From UBA7396 sp964404065 (GTDB lineage: Bacteria > Patescibacteriota > Gracilibacteria > BD1-5 > UBA6164), in the NCBI GenBank assembly GCA_964404065.1, contig CAYOIP010000013.1, positions 1-26,371 of the forward strand: a stretch of 26,371 nucleotides of DNA. Reading direction: 5' to 3'. Below, piece after piece: positions 8,589 to 16,939 of the stretch; the stretch's first letter is position 1, and each line of letters begins with the position of its first letter. The position numbers were made by a program, and so were the translations under genes. The notes under the pieces were generated by a model. It did no database searches. It worked only from the letters and a program-made list of their open reading frames with translations, and was not told the origin of the DNA.

Positions 8589-9212
8589 ATGTGAATTGAA
8601 CAAATTAAATCTTCAGTAGAAAGAGTCGCAAATAGCTGAATTGACATGAAAATAAATTCTTTGGTTTCTCAAATAGAGGGGGAATTTAAATTTAAGTGAA
8701 ATACTCTAAATAATCTTTTTTCTTTTAAGCTAACTAAATGACAAGAAGAAACAAAAGAAGATTCTCAAGAGTTCAGAAATGCACTGATTGCTGAGATACA
8801 AAGACAAGCAAATGCATGAGAAATCTACCTAAATAATTCTCAAGACTTATCAGAAAAACAATACGAAGCTTTAGCAAGCAAAATAATTGAAATAAAAAAA
8901 TTAACTAAAGAGATTCAAAGCTGAATTGAAGAACTTAGGTCTGAAATGTTAAATAAACATTTTGAAGAGTTAAAATTAACAGCTAATGATTTAACAACAA
9001 GATGATGGTATTCTCCAAAACTTTTAGAAAGAATAGAAAATCCAAAAAATCTTGCAGATCAGTTAATGTGAATTTTAGTTTGAATCGTTGAAACATCAGT
9101 TGTATTATGAAGATTGTGATATGATTTATGAAAATGAATTGTTTTAGCAATTTATCATTTAATAGAAATTATCGGATGAAAAGGAAAGCTTGATACTAAT
9201 GTAAAAATTTAA
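8589..9212 (+). CDS. Unrecognised helical protein with hydrophobic C-terminus
   Basis: This 207-residue protein is not recognised. It starts ATG-TGA (Met-Gly) and has no signal peptide. Residues 1-140 are charged and look helical or coiled coil (KQYEALASKIIEIKKLTKEI, IEELRSEMLNKHFEELKL). After TTRGWYSP there is a hydrophobic, glycine-spaced region (about 165-200; QLMGILVGIVETSVVLG, GKGIVLAIYHLIEIIG) that could be one or two membrane helices or a pore-like amphipathic segment, then a short polar end. It follows the TPR gene on the same strand and is closed by a strong CCGG-core hairpin. The reading frame is secure because it is long, consistent with the TGA = Gly code and ends at TAA. The function is unknown. 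Confidence 0.7.
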
Positions 9213-9222
9213 CTTTTTAAAT

Positions 9223-9250
9223 AAGACCGGTCTCTTACGAGACCGGTCTT
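9223..9250. terminator. CCGG-core hairpin terminator between convergent genes
   Basis: AAGACCGGTCTC (9223-9234), a TTAC loop and GAGACCGGTCTT (9239-9250) form a perfect 12-bp stem. It sits between the ends of the gene at 8589-9212 and the convergent M23-SLH gene. The same 12-bp arms occur in the hairpin at 16896-16926. Confidence 0.75.
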
Positions 9251-9263
9251 TAATTTATCAAGA

Positions 9264-11153
9264 TTATTTCTGAATATATTTATAAAGTATTGAAACTAAT
9301 TCTTCCCTAGTCAATGCCTTATTTGGTTCAAATTTATTTCAAATTATTTCAAATAAATTATTTTTCATTGCATAATTTACATATTTATAAAACCAATCTG
9401 ACTCTGAAACATCTCTAAATTTTAAATCATTTTCTAGTCTAGTAAAATCTACTTTTCATAAAGTCAAAATAATTTTTAAAGCTTCAACTCTAGATACATT
9501 TCTAAATGGTGAAAAATATTTATTATTTGAATCTACTATTCAAGCTTCAACTCAAGCAATTACATAATTATTTTCCCAACTATTTGCTGATATATCAGCA
9601 AATAGTGATTTATCAAATTTAACTATTTCTACTTTGTTAGCCAAAAGCATAATTTTTAAAGCTTCAACTCTAGTAACATTGTTTTTTGGTCTAAAACTTC
9701 CATCTGAAAATCATGAAATTATATTATTTTCCTTAAAATATTTTACTTCATCTAAAAATTTATAATCATCTCCAATATCTGAAAATACACTATCCATTTC
9801 AATTTCTTCGTTTAACACTTCTAAAGTTTCATTTAAAACTTCTCAACTTTGTGTAATTTCTTCTTCTAAATTTGGAATCAAATCAAATCCTCAACTTTGA
9901 GTTAAAATATCACTATTTTCATCTATTTTATCAAAAGATTCTGATAAATCTTGTAAATCCTCTTCATTTAATGCTAGGATAGATTTATCAGCTGAAGCTA
10001 AAGCAATTTTTATATCAGTTTTTGCTAAAATATCTTTAGCGTCTAACGCACTTAAAAGCTCTACATCATTTTCAATTGTATTTTCTTTTGTTATATTTTC
10101 AGTATTGATTTCACTTGATACTGTTGCTACTAGTATCTCTTCTTTTGTACCTGTATCTTGTTTTAATATTTCATTACTTTCATTAGTGTTTGTTGTAGTA
10201 ATTTCTTCTATAATATTATCTTGTGTTTTACTTTCCTTCGTATCAATTTTTTCAGTTTCATTTGAAGTAGCTTCATTTGTAGAAGTAAAATAAACATTAG
10301 TTAAATTTTTATTTACAAATTCAAGTGGATTTATAGTATAAGTAAGTGCATTTTCTTTTCAAAGTCATATATTTACTCAATCAAAAAATCAAACTCAAGA
10401 TGCTTTCATATCAGCTGTTGAAAATGGCCAATATGGACTATATGGAGCTGTATCAACATCTATTTGAAAATGAAGATGTGGTGTTGTTGCAGTTCCAGTT
10501 TCCCCTACCAGTCATAAAAGTTCTCATTTTTTCAACTTAACTCAAGCATTTACATCAACCTCAAAAAGATGAGCATATAAACTATAAATATTTCATTTTT
10601 TTCAATTTACTAATGTAACATCATTATGTTTTACTAAAACATATTTTCAAAATCATCCAGGTTGATATCAAACATCAACTACTATTCAAGATGCAATATT
10701 TCTTACTGGAGTTCATTCTGGAGCGATTATATCAACTCAAGGGTGACTTCAAGTATATTCTTTGAAATCATAATTATAAGTTCATAGATAAGGAACAGAA
10801 AAAACCAATCTTTGAGTTATAATTTGTGAATAATCATTACTTCAAACTTTGTAATCATCTAAATTTTTCTCAAAAATATTTGGAGAATATGTAGGAGTTT
10901 TAATAAAATATTTTGAATCAATTTGAGAATACTCTTGTTTTCTTTGCTCATAAGTTAATTGAAGTGGATCTGGTACAAATTCAATCGGATAAACTGTTCA
11001 ATCAAAAATATCTGACTTAACTAATTTATAATCCAAAATTGAACTATGAAAAAAAGATGTTTGAAATCAAAATAAATAAAAGAAAAAAAGTATTAAAGTA
11101 AATATACTTGTATGAATGTAATACTTTTCTCAAAGTGTTTTTTTTGTACTCAT
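9264..11153 (-). CDS. Cell-wall M23 endopeptidase with three S-layer homology domains
   Basis: The 629-residue protein has one N-terminal membrane or signal helix (about 14-30) and a linker. A LytM/M23 peptidase domain (about 120-260) follows, with zinc ligands His137 and Asp141 (SHPGVD) and the HLH motif at His226/His228. Next is a long acidic, Thr/Glu-rich spacer (about 265-440) and three SLH repeats to the end (for example FRPKNNVTRVEALKI, FSPFRNVSRVEALKI and the terminal FEPNKALTREELVSILYKYI). M23 enzymes cut peptide crosslinks in peptidoglycan and SLH domains bind secondary wall polymers. It is therefore likely a wall-bound hydrolase for growth, division or attack on another cell, and the last option is speculation. 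A promoter lies at 11185-11213 and the gene ends before a bidirectional hairpin. Confidence 0.9.
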
Positions 11154-11172
11154 TTTTTTGTTTTTATTTTTT

Positions 11173-11213
11173 AATATATGTCTAATTCTAACATATATTT
11201 TTATTTTTTACAA
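11173..11213 (-). promoter_or_regulatory. Promoter of the M23-SLH gene overlapped by an inverted repeat
   Basis: On the minus strand TTGTAA (11208-11213), a 17-nt spacer and TAGAAT (11185-11190) place the start near 11178, about 25 nt before the ATG. A perfect inverted repeat, AATATATGT (11173-11181) and ACATATATT (11191-11199) with a 9-nt centre, surrounds the -10 box. That is where a repressor dimer could bind. The repeat is AT-only apart from two bases, so chance is possible. Confidence 0.45.
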
Positions 11214-11253
11214 AAAAATGAGTGATTTTTGAAATTATTTTTCAAAAATCACT
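11213..11253 (-). terminator. Terminator overlapping the end of the signal peptidase gene
   Basis: AGTGATTTTTGAAA (11221-11234) pairs perfectly with TTTCAAAAATCACT (11240-11253). Read on the minus strand the stem is followed by CATTTTTTT. The last four codons of the signal peptidase gene and its stop lie inside the stem-loop. Confidence 0.7.
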
Positions 11254-11822
11254 TTTGCCTTAAAATTATTTATTCATAATCATCACATTTTACGACTATC
11301 TATACTATTTGTTAAATTATCTCAAAAAGCAAAAAATGCTCAATCTTGTAAAACTCAATTTTGCATATAAGCTATCATTAATAATATTTCTTTATCTGAA
11401 AAACTGTATTTTTCTCAAATACTATTTTTTAAAATTTCTCCATTTATAAACATATTTCCATTTTCAAACTTGATAATATCTCAAGGTAAAGCCCTAATTT
11501 GTTTTATAATATCTCAAGAAGTTGTTGAACTAGCATAGATAATTATGTCTCATCTAGAAACTTTTTGATTACATTTATAATAATTATCCAAAACTTTTAC
11601 TTGTTCTGAATTTTTCAGTAATGGTTCCATACTTTGTCAGGAAATCGTATATAGAACTTCATTTGTTTTACAATCATTTTTTTCACTACTTCATAAAACT
11701 ACTTCATTTTTTGGAGTTAAAAACAAAATTTGTTTTTTTAATTTTATATTTTCATTTAAAAGAAAAATACAAAAAACAAAAAGTAATAAAAATGAAGTAA
11801 AGGTAATTATATTTTTTTTCAT
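11235..11822 (-). CDS. lepB: Signal peptidase I (S26 family)
   Basis: The 195-residue protein has one N-terminal membrane helix (about 5-22) and the S26 motifs in order. These are SGQSMEPLL with the nucleophile Ser64, SRGDIIIY, the general-base Lys107 in IKQIRALPGDII, and the GDNLTNSIDSR box (168-178, usually GDNRDNSxDSR). It removes signal peptides from exported proteins at the outer face of the membrane, and this window encodes many likely clients. It is about the size of compact Gram-positive-type enzymes. The sequence QIRALPGD varies from the common RVVGLPGD but keeps the Lys spacing. The start lies one base after the hicA stop, suggesting co-transcription with the toxin-antitoxin pair. 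The C-terminal codons lie in a terminator hairpin. Confidence 0.9.
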
Positions 11823-11823
11823 A

Positions 11824-12063
11824 TTATTTCCCAAATAAGTGAATAAATATATCTAATTTTGACTTATTATGTTTTTCTCATACTTGTGATAAAATAGCAT
11901 TGAAAAGTCATTCTTTTATAGATTTATGATCAGGTATTATAATAACACTACCATCATGAAATCTTATTTTCATATGACTTCATTTTTGAGATATATCAAC
12001 ATATCAAAAATGTTTAATTAAATACTTTTTTAAATCTTTTCATGAAATATTAGTATAAACCAT
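11824..12063 (-). CDS. hicA: HicA-like toxin (YcfA/HicA mRNA interferase family)
   Basis: The 79-residue protein has the HicA layout. An N-terminal helix (GKDLKKYLIKHFGYVDI) leads into the GSHMKIR motif (29-35), with His31 at the position of the family's catalytic His. A beta strand pair with VIIIPDHKSIKEG follows, then a helix (LFNAILSQVG). HicA toxins fold like double-stranded RNA-binding domains and cleave mRNA. A C-terminal tail of about 15 residues extends past the usual end. The likely antitoxin gene lies upstream with a 5-nt gap, and the signal peptidase gene follows after one base. The family assignment rests on motif and neighbour together. Confidence 0.8.
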
Positions 12064-12068
12064 ATTCA

Positions 12069-12263
12069 CTAATTTAATACTAAATCAAATTCCCTAAATT
12101 CATTAAAAGAAACTTTTTTATTAAAATTATCTTCATAATATAACTCTATTGCTTCTTTTAAATTTTTAGTAAGTTCTTCAAAATTATCTCACTGCGTAAA
12201 TATACCAAAATCTTTTAATACTGCTGAGTAACCAACCTTTTCTTTTATAATTTTTACATTCAT
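12069..12263 (-). CDS. hicB: HicB-like antitoxin, short form
   Basis: The 64-residue protein matches the N-terminal HicB partial-RNase-H fold: MNVKIIKEKVGYSAVLKDFGIFTQGDNFEELTKNLKEAIELYYED, where strands precede the GDNFEEL helix. There is no DNA-binding domain (HTH or ribbon-helix-helix) after it, so self-regulation would need another route or the promoter region. The gene precedes hicA, whereas the commonest order is hicA-hicB. It should neutralise HicA by direct binding. It ends at TAG. The assignment is supported mainly by the adjacent HicA. Confidence 0.7.
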
Positions 12264-12293
12264 ATTTTTAAAAATTATTTTATAAACAAAACC

Positions 12294-12320
12294 ATTATAC
12301 AAAACATCAATAAAAATCAA
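12294..12320 (-). promoter_or_regulatory. Candidate promoter of hicB-hicA(-lepB)
   Basis: On the minus strand TTGATT (12315-12320) is followed after 15 nt by TATAAT (12294-12299), placing a start near 12287 and a leader of about 24 nt before hicB. It lies in the 62-nt gap after the tail-fibre-like gene. Confidence 0.5.
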
Positions 12321-12325
12321 ATGAA

Positions 12326-13717
12326 TTAATTTACTATACAAATTAGATACCGATTGTTATTACATGTAAAATTTGCATCACCATACAAAAAACGATAATT
12401 ATTATTAGACGCTGAATATCATGTCCGTCAGTAATATGATGAGGAAGAACTCTCCCATCATTGACAAGTTTGATTTAAAGTATTTTGATTTACATAAGTA
12501 TACCATAAAGCAGATGTACCTGAACGATTTGTCCAATAATAATAAGTAGATCAAAAATATGCTGAGGTATTCCAATAACTACTATCATTAGGTCATTGTT
12601 GAGATGAATTTACTATCATTTTTGCTCATCCAATAGATGCATTTCATGATTTAGCAAAAGTATATATTTTATTTCCATTTGGATTTTGACAAGAAAATGG
12701 ATCACAAAGCCAGGCTTTTACATTATCACTTGATAGAGTTCCAGCACTAGCTTTTCACATCCAATCATAAGTAGTTAAATCAGATAAACACTTTGCATTT
12801 GCTCAAGCAAGTCATCATAAGTTTCAATTCCGTGTTCCATTTGTCAAAACAAAAAATCATGGTAATGAGTTTGTTGTAGTAGTTTCAGCATTAAATGGAT
12901 TTGGTTGATTATAATTCCAAGAATTATTGACTCAATTAGCCCGCGTACATTTTGTTTCTCATGTTTCCGTATCAGTACGACAACATGTTATATAATTATT
13001 ATACCATGCAGTACAACTTATTTGATATTTTCATATAGTTGTACTTCAGGCTGCTTGTGCCATCCTAGCTTCTACAAAAGCTGTTGTAGCTATTTTTGTA
13101 GATATATCTCAGTCTGTTGGTGTCACTGATGTAGGAATACCTGTTAATGATGGTGAAGCAATTGGAGCTTTTAGAGCAAGTCAAGTATCAACATAACTTT
13201 TAACTGCATTTTGTGTTGGATAAAGGGTATTTGATGTTCAAAGTGTTGTAAGACTAGATTTATTTGATAGATTTTCCTTTAAATTTAGACTACTATCTAC
13301 TTGTGTTTTTGTATAATAACTTCAACTTGCTGCTATCCAAACTGGATCTGTTTCAATTGTTAAAGCTGTTGAAACTAGTGAATTTATCCTTGTATTTAGG
13401 TCATTCCAAACTTGAGTTAGTATATTTATTGTTGGTGCTTTTGTTGTCAGAGTTGATCCAGTTGCATTATCCAGCATAACTATTCAAGTTACGCTTGTTG
13501 TCGCATTTTCTACTGTAAATCATGATGGTAAGTATTGTGATTTGATTTTTGCATTTGTATCAAACATCTCAGTTATTATATAACCAATATGTCAAGTATC
13601 TCAAGCTCATCTTAAATAATTAAGAGAATCCAATACAGATGAGTAAGCATAAGTAACTCACAAAGTTATTATAGTAAGTAATCATAACAAATAACTTTTT
13701 GTTTTTATATTTTTCAT
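12326..13717 (-). CDS. Secreted fibre: phage tail-fibre-like module plus DUF1554-like C-type-lectin end
   Basis: The 463-residue protein has a signal peptide (SYLLGLLTIITLGVTYAYS). A stalk follows with TLYPTQNAVKSYVDTG and LKAPIASPSLTGIPTS ... DISTKIATTAFVEA (about 140-210), wording typical of phage tail-fibre repeats. The last 175 residues, from FFVLTNGTRNGNLGGLAGANAKC, resemble DUF1554. They contain a KAWLCDPFSC segment, a WTNRSGTSALWY segment, TCQGWESSSS and a closing CNNNRYLICIVN. The cysteine spacing suggests a lectin or endostatin-like disulfide fold, probably for binding a surface ligand. The aromatic/Ser/Asn-rich end recalls variable proteins of diversity-generating retroelements, but no template repeat or reverse transcriptase is seen here. 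It is preceded by duplicated promoter-like units. Confidence 0.8.
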
Positions 13718-13744
13718 ATAAATAAGTTAATAAATATTTTTTTT

Positions 13745-13802
13745 ATATTAATATGTTTTTTCTATTTTTGCAAATTTTAATATGTTTTTTCTATTTTTGC
13801 AA
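13745..13802 (-). promoter_or_regulatory. Duplicated promoter in front of the fibre gene
   Basis: On the minus strand there are two -35/-10 pairs, one per tandem-repeat unit: TTGCAA (13797-13802)-N17-TAAAAT (13774-13779), and TTGCAA (13768-13773)-N17-TAATAT (13745-13750). The proximal start would be about 20-30 nt before the ATG. The -35 box is the same as that of the LPQTG surface-protein promoter at 4837-4865. Confidence 0.45.
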
Positions 13803-13806
13803 ATTT
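13749..13806. repeat. 29-bp perfect tandem duplication
   Basis: Two identical 29-bp units (13749-13777 and 13778-13806), each with a T6 run and the core CTATTTTTGCAAATTT, stand head to tail between ftsW and the fibre gene. The second unit ends on the first base of the ftsW stop triplet. Perfect identity suggests a recent duplication by slippage. Each unit carries one promoter-like element. Confidence 0.9.
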
Positions 13807-15041
13807 TAATACAAATTCACTCTTTCACGAGAAAAGTGACTTGAAGATTTATAGTGTTTCCCGGTTTTTGTTTCATCAACATAACGAGAAATATTTAAAA
13901 GAAGTCAAAGACCTAAAGTAAGGGATAATAAACTAGATCATCAGTAACTTATAAAAGGCAAAGTCAATCAAGTCAATGGAACTATATTTAAATTTACTCA
14001 AATATTTATACATGCCTGCATAATAAACCAAGTTGTAATTCAAAAACTTGCATATTTTGCAAATAAATCCTGAGAATAGTACGATATACGATAACCTCTA
14101 TATCAAATAAATCAGTAAAATCCAAGTAAAACAAGTCATCATAAAAATCAAAGTTCTTCAATAATTACTGCAAAAACGAAATCTCATTGCACTTCTGGAA
14201 GATATCAAAACTTTTGCAGAGAATTTCCAAATCAAAGTCCTGCAAATCATCAACTTCAAATCGCAATAATAGCTTGTTCAGTTTGATAATTTATAGTTTT
14301 ATTTTTTATTTGCTCTTTTTCATCAGTTATAAAGTTATCTATTCTATCAGTAATATAAGACAATTTATTTCTTGAAGTTGGGTCAGTTTTATCATATTTT
14401 CAAAATACATAAACTCAAGTAAATAACAAAGCTCAAAGTAGCGTAAAATAAGCCAGATATTTCACTTTTGCTCATGATATAAAAAACATCATTACCATTA
14501 TTGGAGCTAAAAGCATAATAGAACCAAAATCTGGTTGTAATCACAAAATAACTACAACTAAAAATAAAAGTCAAAAAAATGGAATAAATCATTCTTCAAA
14601 AGATGAAATTTTTGAGTTATATTTTTTGAAATAATAAGCCAAAAAGATAATTACACTAAATTTCAAAAACTCAACTGGTTGAATTGATGGAAGTCCGGGT
14701 AAGTTTATCCATCAAGTTGCTCAGTTCCAAGTAGTTCAAAAAAATAAAACATAAAGCATTAATAAAAGATTTCAAATAATAAAATGCTTAGAATATTTTT
14801 CAAAAAAGTGATATGGAATTTTCACTAAAAATAAAAGTAAAAGCATCGAAATAAAAACATGACTTATGTTTCTTATTACATAAAAATGATTATATGCTTC
14901 CTGAATTTCTCAAGCTTTTTGTAAAACACTTGTTACTCTAAAACTTGAATAAACTGAAACTGAACTAATCATTATCATTCAAAAAATAATTAACGCAAAA
15001 ACGCTAAAAAATAATTTGTAATCTACTTGTTTATTTAACAT
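13806..15041 (-). CDS. ftsW: Cell-division peptidoglycan polymerase FtsW (SEDS family)
   Basis: The 411-residue polytopic protein belongs to the SEDS glycosyltransferases that polymerise lipid II into glycan strands. Visible signatures are the large extracellular loop, LPEVQGDFVFAVIIEELGF, and near the C-terminus VPLTGLTLPFISYGGSSLLS, the FtsW/RodA hallmark. FtsW is preferred over RodA because of the TGLTLPFISYGGSS wording and the hydrophilic C-terminal tail. The distinction is not certain, and a CPR cell may have a single SEDS protein. The gene is the last of the leftward run nusB-rnc-yggT-ftsW. It is separated from yggT by a GC-rich hairpin element and followed by the duplicated promoter of the fibre gene. 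Confidence 0.88.
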
Positions 15042-15065
15042 AGGAAAAATGTTATTATTATATTT

Positions 15066-15152
15066 AATCCCTCCAAACCTCCCTTTAAGAAAGGGAGAGC
15101 TTACAAGGACTTTCTCCCTTTTTCAAAGGGAGTCCCCGAAGGGGGAGGGATT
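15066..15152. repeat. GC-rich three-hairpin intergenic element (copy 2)
   Basis: Outer arms AATCCCTCC (15066-15074) and GGAGGGATT (15144-15152) enclose two inner hairpins with the same stem, CTCCCTTT/AAAGGGAG (about 15080-15098 and 15114-15132). The architecture matches copy 1 at 1369-1466 although the sequence differs. The element begins one base after the yggT stop codon. Confidence 0.75.
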
Positions 15153-15153
15153 T

Positions 15154-15453
15154 CTATTTACTAATTCAACTATAAAATTGAACTAAAGAATTTATTTCTG
15201 GAAAAAATCACATCAAAAGTCATTTTAAAAAATATATAGCAAAAATCACAATAATTGGTGTAAAATCCAACGGCCCGATAGTAACTGGAATATTTTTTTT
15301 CACATAATTATAAATCGGGTCCATAATATTTGCTACAAATTTTGGTCTAGCATTTATTCAAAAAAGCGTAATCCAAGACAAAATAACATCTACAAAGACT
15401 AAAAGTCAAAGTAAATCTAAAAATATATATATTCAAAAAATTATTGTTATCAT
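15154..15453 (-). CDS. YggT family membrane protein
   Basis: The 99-residue protein has two hydrophobic segments (about 3-35 and 68-85) separated by a short loop. It contains DVILSWITLF, NIMDPIYNYVKKNIP and GPLDFTPIIVIFAIYFLK, which correspond to the YggT family motifs (SW-x-x and a P-I-Y segment, then the conserved D-[FL]-[ST]-P-I). YggT proteins are small membrane proteins linked to osmotic tolerance, to envelope or division functions and, in plastids, to cytochrome assembly. The exact role here is unknown. The start is 5 nt after the rnc stop, and ftsW follows after the GC-rich element. It ends at TAG. Confidence 0.82.
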
Positions 15454-15458
15454 AAAAA

Positions 15459-16199
15459 TTATTTTAATTTTATAGTTTCTTTATTTAAAAAAGCATTTTT
15501 TGCAGCATCTTCTTGCGATTTCTTCTTGCTTGATCCATTCCCAGTTCAAATCATAGTTTCTCTCAAAAATACTCAAGATAAATAATTTTTCTCATGATCA
15601 GCTCAAGATTCATCTAGAACTTTGTATTCAGGTGTTATAGAAAAAACTCTTTGAGTGTATTCTTGAAGTATAGATTTATAATCTTTCAAAGAATCACTAT
15701 TTATAATATTTTCAAGTTTTGAGTAAATATTTTCTAAAATAAATTTTTCTGCTTCAATATATCATAAATCCAAATACAATGCTCAAATAAATGCTTCAAC
15801 TGAGTTTGCAAGCAAATAATCATTATTTCTTCAACCTCACAATTCTTCTCATTTTCATAAAATCAATTGTTCTTGAAATCATAAACTTTTTGCAATATCT
15901 GCCAAATGCTTTCCTTTTACAATTGAACTTCTATAATCAGTTAATTCTCATTCAGGTTTTTCAGGATAATCTAAAAATAATCTATTTGTAATTGCTAATT
16001 CTAAAACTGAATCTCATAAAAATTCAAGTCTTTCGTTATGTTCTGCTGATAAATCTGGTTTTTCATTTACAAGCGAACGATGAACAAAAGCAAGCAAATA
16101 ATTATCATAAGAATTTGGAATAATTCCTAATTTATCAAGTAATTTAATAATTTTATCTATATAAATTTCGTTTTCAAAGAGCTTTTTTGTAGGAACCAT
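15459..16199 (-). CDS. rnc: Ribonuclease III
   Basis: The 246-residue protein has the RNase III layout. The catalytic domain carries the signature HNERLEFLGDSVLEL (54-68), whose acidic residues bind Mg2+, and a second acidic motif near ANSVEAFIGALYLDLG. A C-terminal double-stranded RNA-binding domain follows (about 175-246; DYKSILQEYTQ, then GSSKKKSQEDAAKNAFL). It cuts double-stranded RNA in rRNA precursors and structured mRNAs. The length is typical. The genes nusB upstream and yggT 5 nt downstream put it in an RNA-processing and envelope run. The upstream gap of 187 nt (16200-16386) holds AT repeats and the nusB terminator, with no clear -35/-10 pair, so the promoter is not assigned. Confidence 0.95.
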
Positions 16200-16340
16200 A
16201 AAAAATAGTTAATAATTAATAATGAATAATTAATAATTAGGGAAAAACTATTAAATCTTTTTAATGGCTTTTTTTAATCAATAATTATACTTTTTATTTA
16301 TATTGATTTTTACAAAAAAATAAAGTAATTTTTAAAAATT

Positions 16341-16371
16341 AAAAAAAAAAGTCTCCCCTGCTAGGGGGAGA
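16341..16371 (-). terminator. Rho-independent terminator of nusB
   Basis: On the minus strand TCTCCCC and GGGGAGA pair around a CTAGC-type loop (16352-16371) and are followed directly by ten T (16341-16350 on the opposite strand). This is the only GC-rich element in the window with a T-run in the correct place. Confidence 0.85.
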
Positions 16372-16386
16372 TTTAGTGGGGGGGGA
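16351..16386. repeat. GC-rich element (copy 3, short form)
   Basis: A GC-rich block with one hairpin and a run of eight G (16377-16384 region) directly follows the nusB stop codon. Its position after a minus-strand stop and its composition match copies at 1369-1466 and 15066-15152. Only one inner hairpin is left. Confidence 0.5.
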
Positions 16387-16863
16387 TTACTTACTAAATA
16401 TTGTTTTTTTATTTCAATCTTTCTTGAAAGCTTTAACTTCTTTTTGTAATAATTCTAAATCATTTAAAATTTTATTTAAAACTCAATTCACCATTTTTCT
16501 TGACGAATCATCTCAATAAACTTTTGATATTTCAACTGCTTCATTTATAGAAACTTTTGCTGGAATTTCCTCTGGTAATAAAAGTAATTCTGTAGTTCAT
16601 ATAAAAACTGGAATAATATATGATAAATCCATATTATCGACTTCAAATTTCGGAGCATATTTTTTTAAAACTTCTATCAAAAATTCTTCATTTTCTAAAA
16701 TCAAGTCAAACATAGTTTTTAGGTACTCTTCATCTAATTGACTATCAAAAACTCAAGAAAAAAACGACTCTTTAAAAGAATTATTTTCAACCTCTCAAAA
16801 TGATTGAGCATAAAGCATTTGATATAAAAATTTTCTAGTTCTAGAACGAGAGAAATTTGACAT
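16387..16863 (-). CDS. nusB: Transcription antitermination factor NusB
   Basis: The 158-residue all-helical protein fits NusB in length and wording. It has a basic N-terminus SRSRTRKFLYQMLYAQSF (typical RR-x-AR-x-x-A-x-Q-x-LYA-x-x), a central helix region, and SINEAVEISKVYGDDSSRKMVNGVLNKI near the C-terminus. NusB binds boxA RNA with NusE (S10) in rRNA antitermination. The N-terminal signature is somewhat degenerate. The gene lies 32 nt after the CCGG hairpin that ends the rpmF unit and is followed by its own hairpin/T-run terminator, so it may be a single-gene unit ahead of rnc. Confidence 0.85.
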
Positions 16864-16895
16864 TTTACTAAAATTAAAACAAATATTTACAACCT

Positions 16896-16926
16896 AAGAC
16901 CGGTCTCTTTATAGGAGACCGGTCTT
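16896..16926. terminator. CCGG-core hairpin downstream of rpmF
   Basis: AAGACCGGTCTC (16896-16907), a 7-nt loop and GAGACCGGTCTT (16915-16926) form a perfect 12-bp stem 14 nt after the rpmF stop. The arms are identical to those at 9223-9250. No long T-run follows on the minus strand. Confidence 0.7.
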
Positions 16927-16939
16927 TAAAATTTTATTA

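Noticed and set aside
12326..12600. A complete diversity-generating retroelement.
   Set aside because: No reverse transcriptase and no adenine-biased template copy of this region is visible in the window; kept only as a hypothesis.
12905..13129. Plus-strand frame antisense to the fibre gene.
   Set aside because: It is a Cys/Ser/Ile-rich shadow with no start context or homology; the minus-strand frame has a signal peptide and recognisable domains.
13749..13806. CRISPR array.
   Set aside because: There are only two 29-bp units with no spacer between them; this is a simple tandem duplication.
16208..16238. AT-only near-palindrome built from TAATAATTAAT units upstream of rnc, as an operator or origin element.
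   Set aside because: It is low-complexity A/T sequence of a kind expected by chance here; no DnaA boxes or iterons were seen.
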